Assembly: GCA_044433645.1 (NCBI GenBank)
Contig: JAWXTK010000007.1
Location: forward strand, 1-64,000
Reading direction: 5' to 3'
From: JAWXTK01 sp044433645
GTDB taxonomy: Bacteria > Bacteroidota > Bacteroidia > Bacteroidales > Rikenellaceae
DNA: 64,000 nucleotides
A program made the position numbers and the translations under genes. The notes under the pieces were generated by a model. The model was not told the DNA's origin and did not search any database. It saw nothing but the letters and a program-made list of their open reading frames with translations. Below, piece by piece: positions 7,582 through 15,489 of this stretch; positions within the stretch are counted from its first letter, which is position 1, and every line of letters starts with the position of its first letter.

Positions 7582-8901
7582 TTATTCTTCCATTACCCAA
7601 GTGTCTTTGAAACCTCCTCCTTGCGAAGAGTTCACTACAAATGAGCCTTCTACTCTCGAATAACGAGTAAGCCCACTGCGCCACACTTTAGTTTGCTCGC
7701 CAGATATTACAAAGGCTCTTAAATCGGCCTTGCGCTCTATGGTTGAGCCGTCTGCCTCAAGTAATTCAAGGTCTTTGAAGTCTATTATTTCTTGAGCTAT
7801 CCAACGTCTAGGTTGTTCTATGATAAGAGTTTTTAGCTCTTCAAGTTTTTCGGGGCTTAAGTCTCTACCAAACATTACACCATAGCCACCAGCCTCGCTC
7901 ACGTCTTTGATTACAAGTTTTTCTATATTTTCTAATATATATTTGTAATCTTGCTCGTAATATGGCAAGTAAGTTGGTGCGTTTTGAAGTATTGGGTCTT
8001 CGTTCAAATAATATTTTATCATCATAGGAACAAAGTAATAAGTACCTTTATCGTCGGCCACACCGTTACCAGGGGCATTAATAACAGCTACATTTCCAGC
8101 AGCATAAGCCTGCATAAGATTAGGCACACCAAGCAAAGACGAAGGTTCAAAAACCATAGGGTCAAGATATTCGTCGGAGATACGACGGTAAAGTGCCCCT
8201 ACTCTTTGTTTTTTGTTGTTCATACCATAATAATATAGCATATCATCTTCAACAACTAAATCGCCTGGGAAGGCCAACACTGCGCCAGCTTTTTCAGCTA
8301 AATAGCTATGTTCAAAAAAGGCTGAATTATAACGTCCTGGGGTTAAAATCACATTTAGACCACGTCCCTCACCCACGTAATCCATCATTTCTTTTAACAA
8401 AACACTGTAATTACGGTTGTCGGCAACGGCGTTATTTTGGAAAGTTTCTGGCGAAACCTTGCGCGAGATAGTTCTAGCTATCATAGGATAAGACGCACCT
8501 GAGGGGATACGTAAGTTATCTTCTAGGATATACCACTCGCCTGTTTTTGCTTGAACTAAGTCTATGCCCGAGATATGAGAATAGATTTTCTGTGAGGGTG
8601 TAATACCCTCGCACTGAGGCAGATAATCCTTAGCCGAGAATATAAATTCTTCGGGGATAATGCCACTTTTGACTATATTTTTCTCGTGATAAATATCATC
8701 TAAGAACATGTTAAGTGCCTTAACACGTTGGATAAGGCCTGCTTCAAGCATAGCCCAATCATCTTTGGAAATAACTCTAGGGATAGAATCAAAAGGGAAG
8801 AGCTGCTCATTGAAATGGTTATTTTTATACACTCCAAATCTAACACCAAATCTCTCCATCCACTTATTTACCATTTCTTTACTCTCAATCAATCTCTCCA
8901 T
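7582..8901 (-). CDS. circularly permuted type-2 ATP-grasp protein
   Basis: A 439-residue predicted amide/peptide-bond ligase of the circularly permuted ATP-grasp family. Markers are FPFDSIPRVI (35-44), DIYHEKNIV, HISGIDLVQ and the metal-binding YILEDNLRIPSGASYP region (about 123-138), then GGYGVMFG (nucleotide-binding glycine loop), RRWIAQE and the C-terminal DLRAFVISG followed by SSQGGGFKDTW. Family members are predicted to ligate amino acids to a small molecule or peptide using ATP. It is the first gene of the five-gene operon. The substrate is unknown. Length is slightly below the usual 470-490, mostly from a shorter N-terminus. Confidence 0.92.
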   Translation of the reverse strand: MERLIESKEMVNKWMERFGVRFGVYKNNHFNEQLFPFDSIPRVISKDDWAMLEAGLIQRVKALNMFLDDIYHEKNIVKSGIIPEEFIFSAKDYLPQCEGITPSQKIYSHISGIDLVQAKTGEWYILEDNLRIPSGASYPMIARTISRKVSPETFQNNAVADNRNYSVLLKEMMDYVGEGRGLNVILTPGRYNSAFFEHSYLAEKAGAVLAFPGDLVVEDDMLYYYGMNNKKQRVGALYRRISDEYLDPMVFEPSSLLGVPNLMQAYAAGNVAVINAPGNGVADDKGTYYFVPMMIKYYLNEDPILQNAPTYLPYYEQDYKYILENIEKLVIKDVSEAGGYGVMFGRDLSPEKLEELKTLIIEQPRRWIAQEIIDFKDLELLEADGSTIERKADLRAFVISGEQTKVWRSGLTRYSRVEGSFVVNSSQGGGFKDTWVMEE

Positions 8902-8940
8902 TTTAGCTCTTCCTTTTTAATTCCCTAAACTTACCAGTGA

Positions 8941-8948
8941 CAAAATTA
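8941..8948 (-). promoter_or_regulatory. promoter -7 element for the ATP-grasp operon
   Basis: On the minus strand TAATTTTG fits TAnnTTTG, 40 bases upstream of the ATP-grasp start codon. The nearest -33 candidate (ATTG, 8974-8977) has an overlong 25-base spacer. The remaining sequence to 9188 is AT-rich with no supported gene. Confidence 0.45.
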
Positions 8949-9188
8949 GGCTAAGTCTCTCTATTTTCTATCAATATTTTTCAACAAGAATTTTATTTTT
9001 TTGCTCTCGTTGAAATCTGTAACCAAAACAAGCTTTTTAGTTTCATTTATACAAAAAAGTAGTTGAAAAAATAAAAATGTTAAATCTGGAAGAATTTATT
9101 ACAAAATCGTTATCAAAAGTTTTAACGATTATTTAAACAAACTGCCTATTTTTTAATTACCTTTACAACATTAAATTCACTTATTATC

Positions 9189-10361
9189 ATGTTAACTAGT
9201 CTAGCTCTACTGTTTTTCTTGGCCTTTTCGTTGGGCTATGTCTTTAATAAATTACATTTACCCTCACTTTTGGGCATGCTACTGGCTGGAATTCTGCTTG
9301 GACAGAGTGGTTTTTCGCTGCTAGACGACAAAATCATGAGCATTTCCACTGAACTTAGACAAATCGCACTTGTGATTATCCTACTTCGTGCAGGCCTAGC
9401 TCTTAAACTCAGCGAGCTCAAACAAGTTGGCAGACCAGCCGTATTATTAAGTTTTGTGCCTGCCACCATTGAAATTTGTGGGATAATGTTACTTGCCCCA
9501 GCTCTTTTGGACGTTAATTTGTTTGAGGCAGCTCTAATTGGTAGCGTTGTTGCAGCCGTATCGCCTGCCGTTGTTGTGCCTCGTATGCTTTCTCTTATGC
9601 AAAACAAGGTAGGTACACGCAAGGGCATACCTCAAATGCTAATGGCAAGTGGGTCGGTAGATGATATATTTGTGATTGTACTGTTTTCTTCGTTTGTGAT
9701 TTTGTGTGGCACGGGCGAATTTTCTGCTCTCTCGCTACTTGATATACCTATATCTATAGTGCTAGGAATTTTATTAGGTATTCTTGGTGGCCTAGCAATC
9801 AACCTAGTATTCAAATTTCTAAAATTTCGCAATACTATTAAGATGCTTTTAACCCTCGGCCTAGGATTTTTGTTTCTCAGTCTAGAGCAATTACTTAAGG
9901 GCACGGTGGCAGTCTCGGCTCTGCTTGGAGTTATGGTTATGGGCATTACCATACTCAAAAAAGATGAGAATTTAGCTGGAGGACTCTCAGGGAAATTTAA
10001 TAGTATGTGGGTAGGCGCCGAGGTGATACTTTTTGCTTTGGTGGGTGCTGAGGTAAATCTTGACTACGCACTTTCGTTTGGGTTTACTCCCGTATTAGTT
10101 CTTCTGGGAGCACTGTGTTTCAGGATGTTAGGTGTTTATTTGTCTGTCGTGGGCACTAAACTCAACTCAAGGGAAAGGCTTTTTTGCATGATAGCTTATT
10201 TGCCTAAGGCGACTGTTCAGGCAGCTATTGGCTCTATTGCGCTGAGCATGGGTTTACCTTGTGGGGACATGGTGTTGACGCTTGCCGTGCTTGCGATTTT
10301 GATTTCTGCGCCCTTGGGAGCAGTTGGAATAGATTTGAGTTATAAGAAATTGTTAAAATAG
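9189..10361 (+). CDS. cation:proton antiporter (NHA/SLC9B-like)
   Basis: A 390-residue polytopic membrane protein, hydrophobic throughout, of the monovalent cation:proton antiporter superfamily. VAAVSPAVVVP (near 120-130) and SGSVDDIFVIV (near 155-165), with an acidic pair in the transport core, are the CPA hallmarks. AYLPKATVQAAIG (near 338-350) is characteristic of the NHA/SLC9B subgroup. It probably exchanges Na+ or K+ for H+ across the inner membrane, for pH or salt homeostasis. It is monocistronic. A weak -7-like TACCTTTA lies at 9158-9165. A palindromic repeat starts directly after the stop codon. Confidence 0.88.
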   Translation: MLTSLALLFFLAFSLGYVFNKLHLPSLLGMLLAGILLGQSGFSLLDDKIMSISTELRQIALVIILLRAGLALKLSELKQVGRPAVLLSFVPATIEICGIMLLAPALLDVNLFEAALIGSVVAAVSPAVVVPRMLSLMQNKVGTRKGIPQMLMASGSVDDIFVIVLFSSFVILCGTGEFSALSLLDIPISIVLGILLGILGGLAINLVFKFLKFRNTIKMLLTLGLGFLFLSLEQLLKGTVAVSALLGVMVMGITILKKDENLAGGLSGKFNSMWVGAEVILFALVGAEVNLDYALSFGFTPVLVLLGALCFRMLGVYLSVVGTKLNSRERLFCMIAYLPKATVQAAIGSIALSMGLPCGDMVLTLAVLAILISAPLGAVGIDLSYKKLLK

Positions 10362-10479
10362 GAGCTCGATGCTAGTCGCGCCTGCCCGGAGTTAGGGCGT
10401 TAAATGTCAACGGTGCCCGACACTCCGTAAAAACAAAATGCGTGCATTTTGGTAGGAGGGCAACAAATCGAAGATTTGT
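10362..10479 (+). repeat. intergenic palindromic repeat, family A copy 1
   Basis: Begins immediately after the antiporter stop with GAGCTCGATGCTA and CCTGCCCGG, and ends with the hairpin ACAAATC-GAA-GATTTGT. An inner hairpin AAAATGC-GT-GCATTTT lies between. Three related copies occur at 15490-15611, 41456-41515 and 51012-51132. Each follows a stop codon in the direction of the gene. Confidence 0.85.
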
Positions 10480-10494
10480 AAAAACTAAAAAAGA

Positions 10495-10752
10495 ATGAAA
10501 ATAAAAACAGTAACTCGCACAATAAGCGAGAACAAACAACAAAACGGGGCATTCGCTATCGCTTTTGGAGATAGAACTCTATTTGATATTTTAAAAATAG
10601 AATTAAAATGGCAGGGGACAAACAAGGTCGTCACCTATGAAATAGAATCTCAATTTTTGCCCTACAACAAAGGCAATGCTACACGCTTTAGAATAGTTGA
10701 AGGTGAATTAAGGTGGTGCAGCAAAGTTGCCTCAAATATGAAATTACGTTAG
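10495..10752 (+). CDS. hypothetical 85-residue protein
   Basis: An open frame of 85 residues, slightly basic, soluble, with a beta-like pattern (KVVTYEIES, TRFRIVEGELRW) and no signal peptide or membrane segment. No family is recognised. It lies between a family A repeat (ends 10479) and a second repeat module, ACGTTAGTGGGGCACG, which contains its stop codon and recurs on the minus strand near 15556-15571. No TAnnTTTG promoter is evident; it could be read through from the antiporter gene. It may be a small genuine protein or a chance frame. Confidence 0.4.
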   Translation: MKIKTVTRTISENKQQNGAFAIAFGDRTLFDILKIELKWQGTNKVVTYEIESQFLPYNKGNATRFRIVEGELRWCSKVASNMKLR

Positions 10753-10889
10753 TGGGGCACGAAAACTCATAAGTTATGATACTAATGTATTTATTCTAAC
10801 ATAACATACGCACGCGACTTTAAACTAAGCTGAGAATACTTAGCTAAAATCTGTACACTAATAATAAAAAAATGATTGTTTGTTTTGAG

Positions 10890-10961
<72 letters not shown>

Positions 10962-10980
10962 AGCAGTTTTAATTTTTTAG

Positions 10981-11053
10981 AGCGAAAGACGAGGCTCAAA
11001 CTCGCGACCCTTAGCTTGGAAGGCTAATGCTCTATCAACTGAGCTACTTTCGC
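10981..11053 (-). tRNA. tRNA-Gly (TCC)
   Basis: Acceptor GCGAAAG with a matching 3' arm. The anticodon stem TTAGC/GCTAA encloses CTTCCAA, anticodon TCC. The T-arm has GTTTGAGCC in place of the usual GTTCGAnCC. CCA is not encoded. Confidence 0.96.
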
Positions 11054-11071
11054 AGTATAAATAAAAAAAAG

Positions 11072-11153
11072 TGGGAGAAGATGGATTCGAACCACCGAAG
11101 ACGAAGTCAGCAGATTTACAGTCTGCCCCATTTGGCCACTCTGGTATTCTCCC
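11072..11153 (-). tRNA. tRNA-Tyr (GTA)
   Basis: A class II tRNA of 82 nt with a long variable arm. Acceptor GGGAGAA/TTCTCCC, discriminator A. The anticodon arm CAGACTGTAAATCTG carries GTA. The T loop is GTTCGAATC. Confidence 0.97.
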
Positions 11154-11177
11154 AAAGTTTTGTTATTTAAATTTATG

Positions 11178-11251
11178 AGCCGATGGACGGATTCGAACCG
11201 CCGACCAGCTGATTACAAATCAGCTGCTCTGGCCAACTGAGCTACATCGGC
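11178..11251 (-). tRNA. tRNA-Thr (TGT)
   Basis: Acceptor GCCGATG/CATCGGC, discriminator T. The anticodon stem GCTGA/TCAGC encloses TTTGTAA, anticodon TGT. First gene of the Thr-Tyr-Gly-Thr cluster, the same order as E. coli thrU-tyrU-glyT-thrT. Confidence 0.97.
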
Positions 11252-11283
11252 ATAAATTGTGTTGTTATTATCAAAGAGCGGTG

Positions 11284-11315
11284 CAAAAGTATGGATATTT
11301 TTTTAATTATGCAAG
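11284..11315 (-). promoter_or_regulatory. promoter of the tRNA cluster
   Basis: Minus strand TACTTTTG (11284-11291), preceded by CTTG (11312-11315) with a 20-base spacer, gives a near-consensus Bacteroidota promoter 33 bases before the first tRNA. Confidence 0.7.
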
Positions 11316-11395
11316 TGTTTTATGAAAAAAATTGCGTTTTTCTTAGTTTTATGCGTATTTAACTTAATTGTAATGTTTATTTAAAATAAAAGCAT

Positions 11396-11403
11396 TACCT
11401 TTG
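11396..11403 (+). promoter_or_regulatory. promoter -7 element for mgsA
   Basis: TACCTTTG is a perfect -7 box 39 bases before the mgsA start. No exact TTTG is present at the -33 position. Confidence 0.65.
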
Positions 11404-11441
11404 CCCCCAGATTAATAGATGAAACAAAAAGACGAAAAAAG

Positions 11442-11915
11442 ATGAAAACAAAATTAACACTAGCACTTGTCGCACACGACAACATGAAATCTGAGCTAGC
11501 AGAATGGGTAGATTGGAACTGTAACGTACTATTAGAACACAAACTTGTGTCAACTGGTACAACAGGAAAAATGGTAAGAAAAACACTTGAAGCTAAACAC
11601 AAACAAGAACTTAATAATTTAGATTTGCACCCTCTAATGTCGGGTCCTCTAGGTGGAGACCAACAGCTGGGCGCAATGATTACAGAGGGAAAAGTAAACG
11701 CATTATTCTTTTTTTGGGATCCTATGCAGGCGCAACCTCACGATGTAGACGTTAAAGCTTTGCTACGTTTGGCAGCACTTTATAATGTACCAACAGCGAT
11801 TAATCGTTCTACAGCCGATATGATTATTAGTTCTCCTTTGTTTGAGGACGGCACTTACAAACCAGAAGTTAGAGATTATAAAACTTATATCGAACGTACA
11901 TTGGAGTCTTTGTAA
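11442..11915 (+). CDS. mgsA: methylglyoxal synthase
   Basis: A 157-residue cytosolic lyase that converts dihydroxyacetone phosphate to methylglyoxal and phosphate, a bypass that frees phosphate when triose phosphates accumulate. The start LALVAHDNMK and the phosphate-binding STGTTGKMV (37-45) match the family. SGPLGGDQQLG contains the catalytic Asp73, and PMQAQPHDVD the catalytic His100, equivalent to E. coli Asp71 and His98. The length fits E. coli MgsA. It has its own promoter and terminator, so it is monocistronic. Confidence 0.97.
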   Translation: MKTKLTLALVAHDNMKSELAEWVDWNCNVLLEHKLVSTGTTGKMVRKTLEAKHKQELNNLDLHPLMSGPLGGDQQLGAMITEGKVNALFFFWDPMQAQPHDVDVKALLRLAALYNVPTAINRSTADMIISSPLFEDGTYKPEVRDYKTYIERTLESL

Positions 11916-11940
11916 GGATAAATAATCTAACTATTTATAA

Positions 11941-11979
11941 AATCTCTAGCCTAATTTATTTGGGCTAGAGATTTTTTTT
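11941..11979 (+). terminator. intrinsic terminator of mgsA
   Basis: AATCTCTAGCC (11941-11951) pairs with GGCTAGAGATT (11963-11973), followed by a T-run to 11979. The loop holds the -33 element of the next promoter. Confidence 0.9.
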
Positions 11980-11988
11980 GTATATTTG
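11959..11988 (+). promoter_or_regulatory. promoter of the sulfatase pair
   Basis: TTTG (11959-11962), an 18-base spacer, then TATATTTG (11981-11988). The start codon is 19 bases further on, so the leader is only about a dozen bases. The -33 element lies in the loop and stem of the mgsA terminator. Confidence 0.75.
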
Positions 11989-12006
11989 TGAAAACCACAC
12001 ATTATT

Positions 12007-13344
12007 ATGAGCAAAACTAAATTTATCATCCCAACACTTGCGCTGAGTGCTTTAGCTATAAGCCAGGCTGAGGCTGCAAAGAATAAATTAAAGGGCTCTA
12101 AAGCTAACATCATCTTTATTTTTGCAGATGATTGGGGTTATGGTGACTTGTCGGCTCACGGACACAAAGGCTTAACTACGCCTAATCTTGACAAAATGAT
12201 AAGTGAGGGCACAGAATTTACTCAGTTTAATGTGTGTAGCCCAGTGTCATCATCTTCACGCACGGCAGTTATGACGGGACACTTCCCTTCGCGCCACGGC
12301 GTGCATGCTCACTTTGTTAAAACAAGTAAATATAACGCCAAACGAAAAATGCCTGATTGGTTAGACCCAGAGGTGGTTCTTCTACCCAGATTATTACAAC
12401 AAGCAGGCTACAAAACAGCCCATTATGGCAAATGGCATTTAGGTGAGACCCCAGATGCTCCCGAACCCAAAGAGTACGGCTATAACGACACAAGAGTGTT
12501 TAGTGGACGAGGCCCTCAGATTCCTAATGGCCCAGAGGGTTATAAGTCTGCTCACTGGACAGAACACTGCGTTGACAACGTAATAAATTTTATTACAGAA
12601 AATAAGAATGAGCCTTTCTTTATAAATTTATGGATACACGAGTCTCACAAAGATATAGACCCAACGCCTGAGATGTTAGAGGAATTTTACCCTAATCTCA
12701 AAGGGCCTCAAAGACCATATTATACCGTGATAAGTTCGGCAGACCAGCACATAGGTCGTGTTATGAACAGCCTAAAAGAGTTAGGTTTAGACGATAATAC
12801 TTTAGTTATCTTCTCCTCAGACAACGGCCCAGCTCCCTACAAACATCCAGCAGGTGAGACGGCAGGACTAAAGGGGCGAAAACGCAGTCTTTTTGAGGGT
12901 GGAGTGAAAACCCCTTTTATAGTTCGTATGCCTGGGTTTGTGCCTAAGGGCAAGGTTGATGCATCAACTTTGGTTGCATCTGTTGATTTGTTGCCTACGT
13001 TTTGTAGTATGGCAGGGGTAAAACTTCCCGAGGGTTATATTGGTGATGGCGAGGATATTACAAATTTGCTTACGGGCAAGAAATACACCCGAACTAAGCC
13101 TGTGCTTCAATATTGGCAAGAAAACTCTGTGGGAGACAACTGGCCACGCCTATCGGCCAAGGACAATAAATGGAAATTAGTGTGTAATTTTGATATGACT
13201 AGAGTTGAACTCTATGATTACCTGAATGATTGGGCTGAGGAAAACAATCTAGCTGAGAAGTACCCTCAAGAGGTTGAGCGCCTGGCAAAATTGGCCTTTG
13301 ATTATTATAAAACACTAGATGTAAAATCAAATAAAACAAAATAA
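12007..13344 (+). CDS. sulfatase, serine-type (S1 family), copy 1
   Basis: A 445-residue exported sulfatase that should hydrolyse a sulfate ester of a sugar or other small molecule. A signal peptide (residues 1-23, ending AEAA) is followed by the metal-binding FADDWGYGDLS (Asp41-Asp42), KYGKWHLGE-type HYGKWHLG, SSDNGP, and a C-terminal SADQH and RKRSLFEGGVKTPF. The active-site segment reads SSSSRTAVMTG, with Ser81 at the formylglycine position and Arg85. Such Ser-type enzymes need a radical-SAM maturase (anSME), which is not in this window. The upstream Cys77 lacks an Arg at the proper distance. It is two bases from a close paralogue. Confidence 0.93.
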   Translation: MSKTKFIIPTLALSALAISQAEAAKNKLKGSKANIIFIFADDWGYGDLSAHGHKGLTTPNLDKMISEGTEFTQFNVCSPVSSSSRTAVMTGHFPSRHGVHAHFVKTSKYNAKRKMPDWLDPEVVLLPRLLQQAGYKTAHYGKWHLGETPDAPEPKEYGYNDTRVFSGRGPQIPNGPEGYKSAHWTEHCVDNVINFITENKNEPFFINLWIHESHKDIDPTPEMLEEFYPNLKGPQRPYYTVISSADQHIGRVMNSLKELGLDDNTLVIFSSDNGPAPYKHPAGETAGLKGRKRSLFEGGVKTPFIVRMPGFVPKGKVDASTLVASVDLLPTFCSMAGVKLPEGYIGDGEDITNLLTGKKYTRTKPVLQYWQENSVGDNWPRLSAKDNKWKLVCNFDMTRVELYDYLNDWAEENNLAEKYPQEVERLAKLAFDYYKTLDVKSNKTK

Positions 13345-13346
13345 TT

Positions 13347-14699
13347 ATGAAAACAACCAAACTTATCATTCCAACTCTTGCACTAGGTGCATTTTCTGCA
13401 TGTAGCAGCGCAAATGCTGCAAAAAAAGAGCTAAAGAACACAAAGCCCAACATAGTCTTTATCTTTGCAGATGATTGGGGCTATGGCGATTTGTCGGCTC
13501 ATGGACACAAAGGCCTTACAACGCCTAATCTTGACAAAATGATAGCTGAGGGCACAGAATTTACTCAGTTTAATGTGTGTAGCCCTGTCTCATCATCTTC
13601 ACGCACGGCAGTTATGACGGGACACTTCCCTTCGCGCCACGGTGTGCATGCTCACTTTGCAACTCACGAATATAATGCTAGGCGTGGTATGCCAGATTGG
13701 TTAGACCCAGAGGTTACTATGTTGCCAAGACTTTTACAAAGCGCAGGCTATAAAACAGCTCACTACGGCAAATGGCACCTTACAAATTCTTTCACGCCCG
13801 AAGCTCCTGTGCCTATGGTGTATGGTTATGACGACACACGTGTGTTCAACGGAGGAGGACCTCAAATACCTAGCCTTCCAGCTCCTTATGAATCTGCTCA
13901 TTGGACAGAACATAGTGTTAATTCAGCAATAGACTTTATCAAGAAAAATAAAAATGAGCCTTTCTTTGTGAATTTGTGGATACACGAATCTCACCAAAAT
14001 GTTGACCCAACACCTGAGATGATGCAAGAATTTTATCCTGACTTGCCCGAGCCTCAAAGGTCTTACTATACGGTGATAAGCTCGGCAGATAAACACATAG
14101 GACGCTTTATGGATTTCCTAAAGGAAGCAGGCCTAGATGATAATACAATAGTTATCTTCTCGTCTGATAATGGCCCTGAGACTGCATCAAAAAGAAACAA
14201 TAACTCTATTGGAGAGACAGCAGGTCTTAAAGGCAGAAAGCGTAGCCTTTATGAAGGTGGCGTGAAAGTTCCATTTATCGTTCGTATGCCTGGGGTTGTG
14301 CCCTCAGGAGTTGTTAACCAGACAAATTTAATTGCAGCTGTTGACTTATTGCCAACTTTTTGTTCTATGGCAGGGGTTAGTTTACCTGAAGGTTATGTGG
14401 GTGACGGCGAAGATGTAAGTGATTTGTTTATTGGTAAAGAGTTTGAAAAACAAAAACCTGTGCTTCAATATTGGCAAGAAAAAACTGGTGGCGACACATG
14501 GCCAAGGCTTTCGGCTAAGGACAATAAATGGAAATTAGTTTGTAATTACAATAAATCACGCGTTGAATTGTATGATTACAAAAATGATTGGGGCGAGGAA
14601 AATAACTTGGCTGACAAGCATCCAGAGGTTGTTGAGAGGCTATCTAGCTTAGCTTTTGAGTATTATAATTCATTGGATTTAAAAAATAGAGCTAAGTAA
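13347..14699 (+). CDS. sulfatase, serine-type (S1 family), copy 2
   Basis: A 450-residue tandem duplicate of the preceding gene, starting two bases after its stop. It has a similar signal peptide (1-24). FADDWGYGDLS places Asp42-Asp43, HYGKWHL and SSDNGP follow, and the active-site segment is again SSSSRTAVMTG (Ser82, Arg86). The main differences are short insertions (TNSFTPEAPVP, and TASKRNNNSIG before GETAGLKG) near loops that shape the substrate pocket, so specificity may differ between the two. Either could be periplasmic. A weak lipobox-like SAC near residue 19 is not convincing. Confidence 0.93.
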   Translation: MKTTKLIIPTLALGAFSACSSANAAKKELKNTKPNIVFIFADDWGYGDLSAHGHKGLTTPNLDKMIAEGTEFTQFNVCSPVSSSSRTAVMTGHFPSRHGVHAHFATHEYNARRGMPDWLDPEVTMLPRLLQSAGYKTAHYGKWHLTNSFTPEAPVPMVYGYDDTRVFNGGGPQIPSLPAPYESAHWTEHSVNSAIDFIKKNKNEPFFVNLWIHESHQNVDPTPEMMQEFYPDLPEPQRSYYTVISSADKHIGRFMDFLKEAGLDDNTIVIFSSDNGPETASKRNNNSIGETAGLKGRKRSLYEGGVKVPFIVRMPGVVPSGVVNQTNLIAAVDLLPTFCSMAGVSLPEGYVGDGEDVSDLFIGKEFEKQKPVLQYWQEKTGGDTWPRLSAKDNKWKLVCNYNKSRVELYDYKNDWGEENNLADKHPEVVERLSSLAFEYYNSLDLKNRAK

Positions 14700-14710
14700 A
14701 ATCACATTAT

Positions 14711-14742
14711 TTTGGTAGTTCACAAAATTTTTACTACTTTTG
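14711..14742 (+). promoter_or_regulatory. promoter of rpmI-rplT
   Basis: TTTG (14711-14714), a 20-base spacer, then TACTTTTG (14735-14742), 32 bases before rpmI. This full-consensus promoter explains expression without the usual upstream infC. Confidence 0.85.
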
Positions 14743-14774
14743 TGGGCTGTTTAACTAATTAATATTTTATCGAA

Positions 14775-14966
14775 ATGCCAAAAATGAAAACAAAATCAGG
14801 AGCGAAAAAACGTTTTTCGTTTACTGGTACAGGAAAAATCAAAAGGAAACACGCTTTTAAAAGCCACATCCTAACAAAAAAAACAACAAAACAGAAACGT
14901 AACCTGACTTATGCAGGTCTAGTTTCTAAGGCAGATGATGCCAATGTAAGAATGCAGCTTAAATAA
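14775..14966 (+). CDS. rpmI: 50S ribosomal protein L35
   Basis: A 63-residue, strongly basic protein starting MPKMKTKSGAKKRF, the family signature. HAFKSHIL and KRNLTYAG follow. It is of normal length and sits before rplT, as in nearly all bacteria. Here it has its own promoter and no adjacent infC or thrS. Confidence 0.98.
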   Translation: MPKMKTKSGAKKRFSFTGTGKIKRKHAFKSHILTKKTTKQKRNLTYAGLVSKADDANVRMQLK

Positions 14967-15004
14967 TTTTAGGCTACAAAAACAAATGTTAAATTAAGAG
15001 TTTA

Positions 15005-15040
15005 GTGGCCCCAAAGAGATTGAGAGAAACAATTCGCCAC
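15005..15040 (+). promoter_or_regulatory. stem-loop between rpmI and rplT
   Basis: GTGGC (15005-15009) pairs with GCCAC (15036-15040), enclosing an inner ATTG/CAAT stem. It lies in the 96-base gap ahead of rplT. L20 represses its own operon through leader structures in other bacteria. Whether this hairpin has that role is not known. Confidence 0.35.
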
Positions 15041-15062
15041 AAATTCGTAAAACTTAAAAATT

Positions 15063-15407
15063 ATGCCAAGGTCAGTAAATGCAGTAGCATCAAGAGCTAG
15101 AAGAAAAAAAGTTTTAAAACTTGCCAAAGGTAACTTTGGATCAAGGGGAAACGTATGGACAGTAGCAAAAAACACTGTCGAAAAAGGTTTGACTTACGCT
15201 TACAGAGATCGTAAGAACAAAAAACGTACATTCCGTAGTCTATGGATTCAGCGTATCAACGCAGCTTCTCGTATGAACGGTATGACTTATTCAGAATTTA
15301 TGGGTAAACTATCAGCAAAAGGTATCTCTTTGAACCGTAAGGTTTTAGCAGATCTTGCTATGAACAGCCCTAAGGCATTCGAAAAAATCGTTAATACAGT
15401 TAAATAA
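15063..15407 (+). CDS. rplT: 50S ribosomal protein L20
   Basis: A 114-residue basic protein of standard length. It starts MPRSVNAVASRARRKK, and AYRDRKNKKRTFRSLWIQRINAA-type sequence spans residues 47-69. L20 nucleates early 50S assembly by binding 23S rRNA and can repress its own operon. A clear intrinsic terminator follows. Confidence 0.98.
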   Translation: MPRSVNAVASRARRKKVLKLAKGNFGSRGNVWTVAKNTVEKGLTYAYRDRKNKKRTFRSLWIQRINAASRMNGMTYSEFMGKLSAKGISLNRKVLADLAMNSPKAFEKIVNTVK

Positions 15408-15433
15408 AGAATAAAAATTTATTCTTTTTTATG

Positions 15434-15464
15434 GAGCAGTCTTTTTTAAGGCTGCTCTTTTTTT
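15434..15464 (+). terminator. intrinsic terminator of rpmI-rplT
   Basis: GAGCAG (15434-15439) pairs with CTGCTC (15452-15457), followed by seven T. Confidence 0.92.
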
Positions 15465-15489
15465 GTGGTAATGTGGTAAAAAGTAGCTG

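Noticed and set aside
12007..13344. Cys77 as the sulfatase catalytic residue
   Set aside because: C-S-P-V-S lacks the Arg required at the fifth position; Ser81 with Arg85 aligns with the family motif instead.
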